Shown here piece by piece: positions 27,631 through 36,535 of a stretch of DNA of 64,000 nucleotides. Origin of the DNA: Luteibacter sp. (GTDB taxonomy: Bacteria; Pseudomonadota; Gammaproteobacteria; Xanthomonadales; Rhodanobacteraceae); assembly GCF_009912395.1 (NCBI RefSeq), contig NZ_WNDO01000010.1, positions 104,968-168,967 on the forward strand, written 5' to 3'. The position numbers were made by a program, and so were the translations under genes. The notes under the pieces are model-generated. The model had not been told where the DNA came from. It worked only from the letters and a program-made list of their open reading frames with translations, and did not search any database. Every line of letters starts with the position of its first letter. The first letter of the stretch is position 1.

Positions 27631-28610
27631 GCGCTCAACCGAAGGATATCCGTGTCGACGACCGTCATCCGGATATCGAAGACACCTTGCAGACCGTTCG
27701 CCGTGGTCTTTCGGCGAAACCCAAGAAGCTTCCGTCCTGACTTTTCTACGATGAACGTGGATCCGCCCTGTTCGAGGCGATCTGCGATCAACCCGAGTAC
27801 TACCTGACGCGCACGGAGATCGCGATCATGCGCGATCACGCGGCGGAGATCGCGGCGACGCTAGGCCTCGAGGTACGCCTGGTCGAGTACGGCAGCGGCA
27901 GCGGCATCAAGACGCGGATGCTGCTCGAACACCTGAAGGCTCCGATCGCGTACGTGCCCGTGGAAATTTCGCGCAGCGCGCTGATGGAAAGCGTGGCGTC
28001 GCTCGCGACGCAGTTCCCGGACGTGCCGATGCAGCCGGTGTGCGCGGATTTCACCCAGCCGCTGCGCCTTCCCGTGGCCGCCCGTGCGCCGCGGCGCACC
28101 ATCATCTACTTTCCTGGCTCGACGATCGGAAATTTCGAGAGCAAGGAGGCGATGAAGATCCTGCGCCAGATGCGTGCGGAGATGGGCGATGGCGGTGGCG
28201 TGCTCATCGGCGTCGACCTGAAGAAAGACACCGCCGAGATCGAGGCGGCCTATAACGATGCCGCAGGCGTCACGCGCGATTTCACCCTGAACATGCTGGT
28301 GCGGCTCAATCGCGAGATCGGCACCGACTTCGACGTGGACGGCTTCCGTCATCGCGCACGCTACAACACGCTGGCGGGTCGCATCGAGACCTCGCTGGTC
28401 AGCGCGAAGCGGCAGGAAGTGCATGTGGGGCCGGAGACCTACGTCTTCCGCGAAGACGAGGCGATGCAGGTGGAATACAGCTGCAAGTATTCGCTGGACG
28501 ACTTCGCGCTGATGGCCGCGAAGGCCGGCCTGTCGGTGCAGAAGGTCTGGATGGACGCGGACCGCAGGTTCAGCGTGCAATACCTGGTGCGCTCGACGCC
28601 AGTAACCTGA
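27627..28610 (+). pseudogene. egtD: L-histidine N-alpha-methyltransferase EgtD, interrupted by one in-frame TGA
   Basis: The full frame has 327 codons, the normal EgtD size; the product trimethylates histidine to hercynine. The start ATG overlaps the egtB stop. Codon 38 (27738-27740) is TGA, in LPS*LFYDERGSALFEAI, exactly where homologs continue. The rest is intact: the SAM motif EYGSGSGIKT, YFPGSTIGNF, and the C-terminal substrate region, with no other stop or shift. One base change from TGG (Trp) or CGA (Arg) would explain it. Re-initiation at ATG 27828 would give a 260-residue fragment lacking the N-terminal region. It is either a fresh nonsense mutation or a base-call error; selenocysteine is very unlikely. 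Confidence 0.85.
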
Positions 28611-28619
28611 CCCACGCCC

Positions 28620-28665
28620 TGTAGGAGCGCGCTTGCGCGCGATCGCGCGCAAGCGCGCTCCTACA
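28620..28665. repeat. REP palindrome
   Basis: A perfect 46-base palindrome starting TGTAGGAGCGCGC with the central GATC, between the convergent egtD and mfd genes. Confidence 0.9.
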
Positions 28666-28672
28666 ACGGTCA

Positions 28673-31600
28673 TCAGGCAGGTCTACGCGCCCCCAGCGAC
28701 ACCAGCGTCTCCTGCGCCGCACGGATGCGCTCGCTGCTGCCGGGCAGTTCCATGATGATGCGCAGCTTGTCCTGCCCGTCCATCTTGAACACGCGCGGCT
28801 GCTGCTGGATCAGCTTGATGAGCGCCATTGGATCGATATCCGGCTTGTCGCGGAAGGTGACACGGCCGCCAGTGGCACCGAAGTCCAGCTTGCGAATGCC
28901 CAGCGGCGTCGCCATCAGCTTCAGCTGGGCCACGGCGAACAGGCACTTCGTCTGATCAGGCAGCAAGCCGAAGCGATCGATCATCTCCACCTGCAGTTCG
29001 CGCAGACCTTCGTCGTCGCGTGCGCTGGCGATGCGCTTGTACAGCGTCAGACGGGTGTGCACATCGGGCAGGTAGTCGTCGGGGATCAACGCGGGTAGAT
29101 GCAGTTCCACCTCGGTCTCGTGTTCGGAGGTGAGGTCGAAGTCCGGCACCTTGCCCGACTTCAACGCACGTACCGCGCGATCCAGCAACTCGGTGTATAG
29201 GCCGAAGCCGATTTCCTGGATCTGTCCCGATTGTTCATCGCCCAGCATCTCGCCCGCACCACGGATCTCGAGATCGTGGGTCGCCAGGGTGAAGCCGACG
29301 CCCAGTTCTTCCAGCGACGCCAGCGCTTCGAGCCGCTTCTCCGCATCGGGCGTCATCGCCTTGCGGTCGGGCACGATCAAATAAGCGTACGCACGGTGAT
29401 GCGAACGACCCACGCGGCCGCGCAGCTGGTGCAGCTGGGCCAGGCCGAAACGGTCAGCGCGGTTGACGATGATGGTGTTCGCCGTGGGGATGTCGATGCC
29501 GGACTCGATGATGGTCGTGGAGACCAGCACGTTGAAACGCTGCCGGTGGAAATCCGCCATCACCTGTTCCAGCTCGCGCTCGGGCATCTGGCCGTGGGCC
29601 ACGCGGATGCGCGCCTCGGGTACCAGCTCGCCCAGCTCGCGCGCGGTGCGCTCGATGGATTCCACCTCGTTGTGCAGGAAATACACCTGGCCACCGCGTG
29701 CCAGCTCGCGCTGGATCGCCTCGCGCACCAGCGCCGGCTGGTAGGTGGAGATCAGCGTGCGCACGGCCGTGCGGTGTGCGGGCGGCGTCGCGATGATGGA
29801 CAGGTCGCGTAGGCCGCTCATCGCCATGTTCAGCGTACGTGGGATCGGCGTGGCGGTAAGGGTGAGCAGGTCGACCTCGGCGCGCAGCTTCTTCAGCTGC
29901 TCCTTCTGGCGTACGCCGAAACGCTGTTCCTCGTCGACGATGACGAGGCCGAGGTTCTTGAAGCGGATATCCGGCTGCAACAGCTTGTGGGTGCCGACCA
30001 TGACGTCCACCTGGCCGTCGGCGAGGCGTTCCAGCGCATTGTCGACTTCCTTCTTCGACTTGAAGCGCGAGAGCACCTCCACGCGTACCGGCCAGTCGGC
30101 GAAGCGATCGGCGAAGTTGCGATAGTGCTGCTGAGCGAGCAGGGTGGTCGGCACGAGCACGGCGACCTGCTTGCCGGCGGTCGCGGCAGCGAAGGCGGCG
30201 CGTAGCGCGACTTCCGTCTTGCCGAAGCCCACGTCGCCGCAGACCACGCGGTCCATGGCGCGCGGTCGTGCGAGATCGGCGATCACGGCGTCGATGGCGC
30301 GCTGCTGGTCGACCGTTTCCTCGAACGGGAAGGTCGCGGCGAATTCCTCGATCATCTGCCGGTCCACCGGCAGCGATTCGCCTTGCTTGGCTTCGCGCTG
30401 CGCGTAGATCGCCAGCAGTTCGGCCGCCACGTCGCGAACCTTCTCCGCCGCCTTCTTGCGCGCGCGCTCCCAGGCGTCACCACCGAGGGAATGCAGCGGC
30501 GCCAGCTCTGGCGCGGTGCCGGTGTAGCGGCTGACCAGGCCCAGCTGCGCCACCGGCACGTAGAGCTTGTCGCCCTTGGCGTACTCGATGGTCAGGAATT
30601 CGCCCGGCATGTCGCCGACATCGAGGGAGAGCAGGCCCTGGTAGCGGCCTACGCCATGGTCGATGTGCACGATGGGTGAGCCGATGGACAGCTCGGTGAG
30701 ATCCTTGATGATGCTTTCAGGGTCGCGCGCGGCGCCGGCGCGCTTGCGGCGGTCGGTACGCACGCGCTCGCCGAACAGCTCGCGCTCGGTAAGCACGGTC
30801 AATGCCGGCTTGGTCAGCGCGAAGCCCTGTTCCAGCGAGGCGACCGTGATCGAGAACGCCGCGTCGGAGGCGAGGAAGGCTTTCCAGTGCTCGACGTTCA
30901 CCGGCTTCATGCCGGCGCCGCCGAGTTGTTCGATCAGCGCTTCGCGGCGACCGGCGGAATCGGCGGAGATCAGCACGCGGCCCGGATAATGCGCCAGGAA
31001 ATGGCGCAGGGCGGTGCCGGGCTCCTCGCCCTTGCGGTTCAGCGGCAGCTCGGGCGCCGGCTGGGTGCCCAGATCCACGGCGTGTTCGTGGTCCTTCGCG
31101 ACGACGTCGATGCGGACCTGCTTGTTCAGCCGCTCGCGCAGGAGTTCGGGCGGCAGGTAGATGTCTGCCGGCGGCAACACGGGGCGCTCGATATCGTGCG
31201 CGCGCTGGTCGTAGCGCTCGGCCACCTGCGTCCAGAACGCGTCGGCGGCATCGAGCGAGCCTTCGCCAAGCACGAATAGCGTCTCGCCCGCGAGGTAGTC
31301 GAACAGGGTTTCCGTGGCCTTGAAGAACAGCGGCAGGTAGTACTCGATACCGCCCGGCGTCACGCCTTCCTTCATGTCCTGGTAAAGCGGGCAGCGGCGC
31401 ACGTCGATGGGAAAGCGGTCGCGCAGGGCGGCGCGGAAATCCTTGGCGGCCTCGTCGGTCACCGGGAATTCGCGGGCCGGGAGCAGCTCCACGTTCTCGA
31501 CCTGGTGCTGCGAGCGCTGGGTTTCTGGATCGAAGGTGCGGATCGACTCGATCTCGTCGTCGAACAGCTCCACGCGGTAGGGCTCGCTCGCGCCCATGGC

Positions 31601-32122
31601 GTAGATGTCGATCAGGGCGCCACGCACGGCGAAGTCGCCCGGCTCGGACACCTGCGGCACGTTGCGGTAGCCGGCGGCCTCCAGACGGCGCTGCTCGGCG
31701 ACGATGTCCAGCTTCTGTCCCTTGCGCAGCACCAGGCCCGACCCGGTGATATGGCTGCGCGGGGCGATCCGCTGCATCAGCGTGGCCACCGGCACCACCA
31801 GCACGCCGCGCTTGATCGACGGCAGCCGGTAGAGCGTGGCGATGCGCTGGGAGACCACTTCGGGATGCGGACTGAAGACGTCGTAGGGCAGGGTTTCCCA
31901 GTCGGGGAAATGCAGCACGGGCAGTTCGCCCGCGAACACGCCCAGCTCGCTTTCGAGGTTGTCGGCGCTGCGCGTGTCCCGGGTCACCACCACCAGCAGG
32001 CCGTCGTGCGCCCGGGCGGCTTCGGCGACTTCAAGGGCCCAGGACGAGCCGTTTGGCGTCGCCCAGTAGCGGCGGGTCTTGGCGTTGGCGGGAAGCGGCG
32101 GACGGGGTATCGCTACGGGCAT
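28673..32122 (-). CDS. mfd: transcription-repair coupling factor Mfd
   Basis: An 1149-residue DNA translocase that removes RNA polymerase stalled at lesions and recruits UvrA. The N-terminal UvrB-like module (about 1-350) is followed by the polymerase-interacting RID/CarD domain (HIDHGVGRYQGL), then the RecG-like motor with Walker A GDVGFGKT (about 629-636), DEEQ in VIVDEEQRFGV, and the helicase motifs TATPIPRTLNMA and QLRGRVGRSHHRAYAY. The C-terminal TRCF domain ends at the REP. The frame is open further upstream, but MPVAIPRPPLP at 32122 fits the family and excludes a REP-derived leader. Confidence 0.97.
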   Translation of the reverse strand: MPVAIPRPPLPANAKTRRYWATPNGSSWALEVAEAARAHDGLLVVVTRDTRSADNLESELGVFAGELPVLHFPDWETLPYDVFSPHPEVVSQRIATLYRLPSIKRGVLVVPVATLMQRIAPRSHITGSGLVLRKGQKLDIVAEQRRLEAAGYRNVPQVSEPGDFAVRGALIDIYAMGASEPYRVELFDDEIESIRTFDPETQRSQHQVENVELLPAREFPVTDEAAKDFRAALRDRFPIDVRRCPLYQDMKEGVTPGGIEYYLPLFFKATETLFDYLAGETLFVLGEGSLDAADAFWTQVAERYDQRAHDIERPVLPPADIYLPPELLRERLNKQVRIDVVAKDHEHAVDLGTQPAPELPLNRKGEEPGTALRHFLAHYPGRVLISADSAGRREALIEQLGGAGMKPVNVEHWKAFLASDAAFSITVASLEQGFALTKPALTVLTERELFGERVRTDRRKRAGAARDPESIIKDLTELSIGSPIVHIDHGVGRYQGLLSLDVGDMPGEFLTIEYAKGDKLYVPVAQLGLVSRYTGTAPELAPLHSLGGDAWERARKKAAEKVRDVAAELLAIYAQREAKQGESLPVDRQMIEEFAATFPFEETVDQQRAIDAVIADLARPRAMDRVVCGDVGFGKTEVALRAAFAAATAGKQVAVLVPTTLLAQQHYRNFADRFADWPVRVEVLSRFKSKKEVDNALERLADGQVDVMVGTHKLLQPDIRFKNLGLVIVDEEQRFGVRQKEQLKKLRAEVDLLTLTATPIPRTLNMAMSGLRDLSIIATPPAHRTAVRTLISTYQPALVREAIQRELARGGQVYFLHNEVESIERTARELGELVPEARIRVAHGQMPERELEQVMADFHRQRFNVLVSTTIIESGIDIPTANTIIVNRADRFGLAQLHQLRGRVGRSHHRAYAYLIVPDRKAMTPDAEKRLEALASLEELGVGFTLATHDLEIRGAGEMLGDEQSGQIQEIGFGLYTELLDRAVRALKSGKVPDFDLTSEHETEVELHLPALIPDDYLPDVHTRLTLYKRIASARDDEGLRELQVEMIDRFGLLPDQTKCLFAVAQLKLMATPLGIRKLDFGATGGRVTFRDKPDIDPMALIKLIQQQPRVFKMDGQDKLRIIMELPGSSERIRAAQETLVSLGARRPA

Positions 32123-32182
32123 CGGATCGACAGCTCGGCTTGCGGACAAGACGGCGATTGTACTACCCCCGGCTGAAAGCAC

Positions 32183-32207
32183 CTGTAGGAGCGCGCTTGC
32201 GCGCGAT
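32183..32207. repeat. half REP
   Basis: A solitary left arm CTGTAGGAGCGCGCTTGCGC then GCGAT, between the mfd start and the end of the CDF gene. No inverted partner is nearby. Confidence 0.8.
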
Positions 32208-32222
32208 GCCCTCAGATTCCCC

Positions 32223-33131
32223 TCAGTCCGCGATATCCGGCTCGAAGAAACTCCACCGCACATCCTTGAACCGGGCCTTGAAATCGGCCTCGACGACGTT
32301 GATCGCCTCGATCATCGCGCAGGCGGTCGGGGTGGCCGCCATCCGCGCCTTCACGGCGACCATCACGTCGGTGCCCATCTGCAGGGTCAGCACGTTGTAG
32401 ACCAGGTCGATCTCCGGGCGGGCCTCCAGGAAGGCGACCATCTCGGCCCGGCGGCGGGGCTCGACGCCCTGGCCGATCAGCAGCGCCTTCACCTCGCGTG
32501 CCACGGCCACGGCGACCACGATCAGCAGCACGCCGATGGCGATGGTGCCAATGGCGTCGTAGATCAGATTGCCGGTAACCATGGTCAGCAGGATCGCCGC
32601 CAGGGCGAAGCACAGTCCGAGCAGGGCGGCGAGGTCTTCGCCGAAGATCACCAGCAACTCGCTGGCGCGGGTCTCGCGGAACCACTGCCACAGCGAGCGG
32701 CCGTTACGGGCCTTGTTCACCTCTTGCAGGCAGCCGTGCATGGAGATGCCCTCGGTGACGATCGAGAACACCAGCACGCCCACGGCCAGCCACGCCCAGC
32801 GCAGCGGTTCGGGGTGGGTGAGCTTGTGCACGCCCTCGTACACCGAGAACATGCCGCCGACGCTGAATAGCAGGATGGCGACGAGGAACGACCAGAAGTA
32901 CAGCGCGCGGCCCCAGCCCAGCGGGTAATCGGGGGACGGCGGCCGCTTGGCCTGGCGCATGCCGAGCAGCAGAAGGCCCTGGTTGCCGCAATCCGCCAGC
33001 GAGTGGACCGCTTCGGCGAGCATCGCGCCCGAACCGGTGAACAGGGCCGCCACGAGCTTGGCGACGAAAATGGCGAAATTGGCTCCGAGCGCGAGAAAGA
33101 TCGCGCGCTTCGAATCGGCGTGTCCCGACAT
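32223..33131 (-). CDS. cation diffusion facilitator (CDF) family transporter
   Basis: A 302-residue inner-membrane antiporter with about six helices and a C-terminal cytoplasmic ferredoxin-like domain. The first metal-site helix reads EAVHSLADCGNQG and the matching site in helix 5 reads GEDLAALLGL, with Glu where zinc exporters of the YiiP group have His. This points to a different metal preference or an atypical member. The C-terminal domain contains GTDVMVAVKARM. Expression is monocistronic or linked to slp upstream. Confidence 0.88.
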   Translation of the reverse strand: MSGHADSKRAIFLALGANFAIFVAKLVAALFTGSGAMLAEAVHSLADCGNQGLLLLGMRQAKRPPSPDYPLGWGRALYFWSFLVAILLFSVGGMFSVYEGVHKLTHPEPLRWAWLAVGVLVFSIVTEGISMHGCLQEVNKARNGRSLWQWFRETRASELLVIFGEDLAALLGLCFALAAILLTMVTGNLIYDAIGTIAIGVLLIVVAVAVAREVKALLIGQGVEPRRRAEMVAFLEARPEIDLVYNVLTLQMGTDVMVAVKARMAATPTACAMIEAINVVEADFKARFKDVRWSFFEPDIAD

Positions 33132-33194
33132 GTGTGGCAGTGCCCCCGCTGGATGGATGCCGCCGGCTCTCGTGGCCGGCGGAGTCGCAGGATC

Positions 33195-33701
33195 TTACCG
33201 GATGACGCCGACGCCCACGCCGAAGCCGATGTTCGGATGGCCGCCGGACATTTCCTTGGCCGTCCACACGTGCGACTGGTTCACCGAAACCAGTGGGAAG
33301 GTGTAGCTGGCCTGTCCCACGTTGCCGGTGCGCGTGCCGTTGAGGCGGCCGGCGACGGTAACCAGGCCGCCCGCCGGGAAATCCAGGCTCTCGACATAGC
33401 CGGGCATCGAGGCGATGAAGCGCCCGCTGCCGGTGTCGTTGGCCTTGGGCCGCTGTGAGCTGTCGAGCGGGTAGGCCAGCACCTCGACTTCGCTGTGGTC
33501 GGCGAAGTTGCGCACCTGCACGATGCGTCCGCCCCAGATCACGTCGGCGGAGCCGTAGCGCTCGGGTTCGCGGGCGACCTGCGCCGGCGGCACGGCAACG
33601 TTGTTCGCCGTGGCCTTGTAGATCGGTGCCGGCGCGCAGCCGACGAGGCCCAGGGCGAGCAGGGCGGCGGGGATGGCGAGACGGGCGAGGATCGTGCGCA
33701 T
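33195..33701 (-). CDS. Slp-family outer-membrane lipoprotein
   Basis: A 168-residue lipoprotein precursor with the lipobox LVGC (Cys22) after a hydrophobic signal. The mature part shows the Slp pattern: PPAQVAREPERYGSADVIWG, then VLAYPLDSSQRP, and SGRFIASMPGYV. The C-terminal tail ends in a Gly/Val-rich stretch (NIGFGVGVGVIR). The family includes starvation-induced Slp of E. coli. It is on the same strand as the CDF gene and rlmJ. Confidence 0.87.
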   Translation of the reverse strand: MRTILARLAIPAALLALGLVGCAPAPIYKATANNVAVPPAQVAREPERYGSADVIWGGRIVQVRNFADHSEVEVLAYPLDSSQRPKANDTGSGRFIASMPGYVESLDFPAGGLVTVAGRLNGTRTGNVGQASYTFPLVSVNQSHVWTAKEMSGGHPNIGFGVGVGVIR

Positions 33702-33729
33702 GGGGCGGCTCCTGTCGTATGGGCCGACT

Positions 33730-34632
33730 TTACCGCTTCGGCAATGAACGCGGCGGATGTGCCGTGTGCATGGGCGTGGGGTCCTTGCCTTCCTCCACCA
33801 GCCAGGTCAGCCGGTACTCGGCTTCGCCCTGCTGGCCGAGCAGCTTGGGCAGCAGGCGCAGGGAGTCACGCAGGGTGTCGTCGAGCTTCCATGGCGCGTT
33901 GACGATGACCACGCCGCTTCCGTTGAGGCGCAGCGAGGAGTCGGCCGGATGCAGCAGCACTTCGGCGGCCAGCACGCGCTTGGCGCCGCTCTTGGCGAGC
34001 CAGCGGTGGAAGGGCTGCACGTGGCTGCGCATCTTGATCGGGTACCACACGGCGAAGATGCCGGTCGGCCATTTTCCCATGGCGGCGGCCAGGGCCTTCT
34101 CAATCACCCGGAACTCGGCTTCCTGCTGCTCGAACGGCGGGTCGATCAGCACCAGGCCACGCTTCTCCTTCGGCGGCACCAAGGCCTTGAGGGCTTCGTA
34201 GCCGTCACGATGGTGTACGTGAACGCGCTTGTCTTGGTGGAACTGCTGGCGCAGCAGGCCCACGTCGGTGGAATGCAGTTCGCACAGCTGCGCGGTGTCG
34301 TTCTCGCGCATCAGGTGCGCGGCGATCCAGGGCGAGCCGGGGTAGTAGCGGAAGGTGTCATCGCCTTCGTTGCAGGCGCGCACCGTCTCCAGCCACTTCC
34401 ACAGCAGGGGCGGCAGGCCGACGGCGGTCTTCAGCACGGCGACGCCGTCGTCGGACTCGCCGGTCTTGCGGGCTTCGACGCCGCGCAGGTCGTAGCGGCC
34501 GGTACCGGCATGGGTGTCGATGTAGGCGAAAGGCGTGGCCTTCTGCTGCATCGAGTCGATCAGGGCCACGAGCACCATGTGCTTCATGACATCGGCAAAG
34601 TTGCCGGCGTGGTAGGCGTGGCGATAGTTCAT
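33730..34632 (-). CDS. rlmJ: 23S rRNA (adenine-2030-N6)-methyltransferase RlmJ
   Basis: A 300-residue SAM-dependent methyltransferase acting on 23S rRNA A2030. The N terminus MNYRHAYHAGNFADVMKH is characteristic, as are YIDTHAGTGRYDL (SAM binding) and LIDPPFEQQ (the DPPF catalytic motif). The start at 34630-34632 gives the conserved N terminus; the frame extends upstream only into REPIN sequence. Length is slightly above E. coli RlmJ because of the C-terminal tail. Confidence 0.96.
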   Translation of the reverse strand: MNYRHAYHAGNFADVMKHMVLVALIDSMQQKATPFAYIDTHAGTGRYDLRGVEARKTGESDDGVAVLKTAVGLPPLLWKWLETVRACNEGDDTFRYYPGSPWIAAHLMRENDTAQLCELHSTDVGLLRQQFHQDKRVHVHHRDGYEALKALVPPKEKRGLVLIDPPFEQQEAEFRVIEKALAAAMGKWPTGIFAVWYPIKMRSHVQPFHRWLAKSGAKRVLAAEVLLHPADSSLRLNGSGVVIVNAPWKLDDTLRDSLRLLPKLLGQQGEAEYRLTWLVEEGKDPTPMHTAHPPRSLPKR

Positions 34633-34671
34633 CGCCGCAGTATAACCGCCGGCGGCCCGGGGCCTTGCTTC

Positions 34672-34801
34672 CTGTAGGAGCGCGCTTGCGCGCGATGGGC
34701 CGGAGGGGTGAGTCGGTCGCTGGCGAGGCCTGTAAGTCGCGAGCCGCTTTGTGCCCTGGGACTCACCGCTCCGCCCCATCGCGCGCAAGCGCGCTCCTAC
34801 A
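34672..34801. repeat. long REPIN with extended hairpin
   Basis: The two outer REPs (CTGTAGGAGCGCGC and its inverse) are followed inwards by further complementary sequence (GATGGGCCGGAGGGGTGAGTC against GACTCACCGCTCCGCCCCATC, written here as 21 bases read across two short runs: GATGGGCCGGAG, GGGTGAGTC), with only two mismatches. The arms are about 45 bases and the loop about 40. It is roughly twice the length of the other REPINs in the window and lies between rlmJ and the oxidoreductase gene. Confidence 0.88.
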
Positions 34802-34810
34802 AGGGAGGGG

Positions 34811-35443
34811 TTAGTAGGCGAGGGTCACGCGCTTCTTCGCCGCGTCGCCCTTTTCGATCCGGTCGAGCACGCCGATGGCGAAATCGGCGATGGAGATGCG
34901 GCTTTCGCCCTTGTCGTCGACCAGCACGTGGTCCCCGCCGACGCGGAAGCTGCCCTTGCGCTCGCCCGGGGCGATGATCTTGGCCGGGCTGATATAGGTC
35001 CAGTCCACGTTGTTCTGGCTGGCACGGAAGCCTTCGAGGGCGTTGACCTGGCCGTTGGCGTTGTCCTTCCATTCGGCGGGGAAGTGCGGGTCGTCGATCA
35101 CGCGGATGCCTTCGGCGTTCAGCAGGCTGCCGGCGCCGCCCACCCAGGCGAAACGACGGACGTGAGCCTTGTCGAGGGCGCCCAGCAGGGCTTCGGCGCG
35201 GATGCGCAAGTTGGCCGGCACCGGGTCGTTGAGGCTGGCGATGGCGGCGTTGGCACCGGCCAGCGCGCCTTCGAACGACGCCGGCTGGGCGAGATCGCCC
35301 TGCACGACGTGAAGGTGGGCGTGCTTCGCGTCGACTTTGGCCGGGTCACGGACGATGGCGGTCACGTCGTGACCGCGGGCCAGGGCCTCGTCGAGGATGA
35401 CCTTGCCGATGTTGCCGGTGGCGCCGAACAGGACGATCTTCAT
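34811..35443 (-). CDS. NAD(P)-binding oxidoreductase (atypical SDR, NmrA/YwnB-like)
   Basis: A 210-residue protein with the nucleotide-binding motif GATGNIG at residues 7-13 and later RFAWVGGAGSLL, typical of atypical short-chain dehydrogenases that bind NAD(P)H. There is no Tyr-x-x-x-Lys pair of classical SDRs. It probably acts as a reductase or redox sensor. It is divergent from a LysR gene across 120 bases that contain a perfect palindrome, so it is the likely target of that regulator. Confidence 0.85.
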   Translation of the reverse strand: MKIVLFGATGNIGKVILDEALARGHDVTAIVRDPAKVDAKHAHLHVVQGDLAQPASFEGALAGANAAIASLNDPVPANLRIRAEALLGALDKAHVRRFAWVGGAGSLLNAEGIRVIDDPHFPAEWKDNANGQVNALEGFRASQNNVDWTYISPAKIIAPGERKGSFRVGGDHVLVDDKGESRISIADFAIGVLDRIEKGDAAKKRVTLAY

Positions 35444-35527
35444 GGGGTGGATTCCTTGGGAAGGGAAAGACGATAGGCACAGGATGCCCGTTCCATCGTT
35501 TCGGAAATACGTCCTTCCGGACAATTC

Positions 35528-35550
35528 ATCGTAAAGTATGGCTTTACGAT
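35528..35550. promoter_or_regulatory. candidate LysR operator
   Basis: A perfect inverted repeat ATCGTAAAG-TATGG-CTTTACGAT, nine-base arms and five-base spacer, lies in the divergent gap 14 bases before the LysR start. Its T-N11-A-type symmetry and position suit autoregulation and control of the neighbouring oxidoreductase. Confidence 0.75.
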
Positions 35551-35563
35551 CGAGCGCCGGACC

Positions 35564-36535
35564 ATGGCCAGCCCCGAGATCAACCTCAACCGCCTTGCCG
35601 TCTTCGTCGCCCTTGTCCGGGCAGGCTCCTTCACGGCCGCCGCCGAGCAACTGGGCACGACCAAGGCCATGGTGAGCCAGCACCTGGCCAAGCTGGAGGA
35701 AGAACTGGGGGTGACCCTGCTCCTGCGTAGCACCCGGCGAATGTCGCTCACCGACACCGGCGAGCGCTTCTACGAGGACTGCGCCCGCGTGCTGGCCGAC
35801 GCCGAGGCTGCCGTAACCCGGCTCGGCGAGTGCCGGGATACCCCGATGGGAACGCTGCGAGTGGCCGCGGCGGGTGACCACGGGCCCGCCATTGTGGCAC
35901 CGGCGCTGGCCGCCTTCGTCGAGCGTTATCCCCAAGTCGATGTCGAACTGGTGGTCAGCGACACCATCGTCGACCTGATTGCCGAGCGCTTCGATCTCTC
36001 CATCCGGATTGGCTGGCTGCGCGACTCCAATCATCGCGCCGCGAAGCTCTCGTGGTTCCGGCAATGTCTGGTCGCGACGCCCGCCTACCTGGCCCGGCGC
36101 GGCACTCCGCTGACCCCAGACGACCTCGCGGCCCACGACTGGATCGCCCTGACGGTGCTGTCGTCGCCCACGCGCTGGACGTTCACTGACGACTCGGGTG
36201 CCGAGCACGTCGTGCAGACCCGGGCGGTGGCCAGCGCCAACAGCACGCCGGCGGCGCACGCCTTCGTGCTGGCGGGTCTGGGTCTTTCCGTGCTGCCCGA
36301 TTACCTCGTAGGCGACGACATCGCGGCCGGCCGGCTGGTGGCGCTGCTGCCGGAGTACCACCTGCCGCAGGGCGGCGTCTACGCGGTGTATCCCGGCAAA
36401 CAGCCACCAGTGAAAGTGCGTGCGTTCATCGATTTGTTGAAGGAGCAGATGGCGTCGATCTGCCCCAACGCGACGCCGCCGTCGTCAGCCAAACGCTCGC
36501 GCGACGTTGTTGAGGCCCAGGCCCAGCACGGCTAG
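35564..36535 (+). CDS. LysR-family transcriptional regulator
   Basis: A 323-residue protein with the N-terminal helix-turn-helix (NRLAVFVALVRAGSFTAAAE, then GTTKAMVSQHLAKLEEELG) and a substrate-binding domain from about residue 90. The pattern (SFTAAAEQLGTTKAMVSQHL, STRRMSLTDTGERF) is that of the DmlR/AaeR-like group. It is divergent from the oxidoreductase gene. The C-terminal 17 codons run 51 bases into the convergent TauE gene, so the two 3' ends overlap. Confidence 0.9.
   Translation: MASPEINLNRLAVFVALVRAGSFTAAAEQLGTTKAMVSQHLAKLEEELGVTLLLRSTRRMSLTDTGERFYEDCARVLADAEAAVTRLGECRDTPMGTLRVAAAGDHGPAIVAPALAAFVERYPQVDVELVVSDTIVDLIAERFDLSIRIGWLRDSNHRAAKLSWFRQCLVATPAYLARRGTPLTPDDLAAHDWIALTVLSSPTRWTFTDDSGAEHVVQTRAVASANSTPAAHAFVLAGLGLSVLPDYLVGDDIAAGRLVALLPEYHLPQGGVYAVYPGKQPPVKVRAFIDLLKEQMASICPNATPPSSAKRSRDVVEAQAQHG

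Noticed and set aside
27738..27740. Selenocysteine at the egtD TGA
   Set aside because: EgtD is not a known selenoprotein, the expected residue is not Cys, and no SECIS-like hairpin was seen right after the codon.
32123..32263. Extended N terminus of Mfd from an upstream ATG
   Set aside because: The extra 47 codons would translate a half REP and spacer; family alignment favours the start at 32122.
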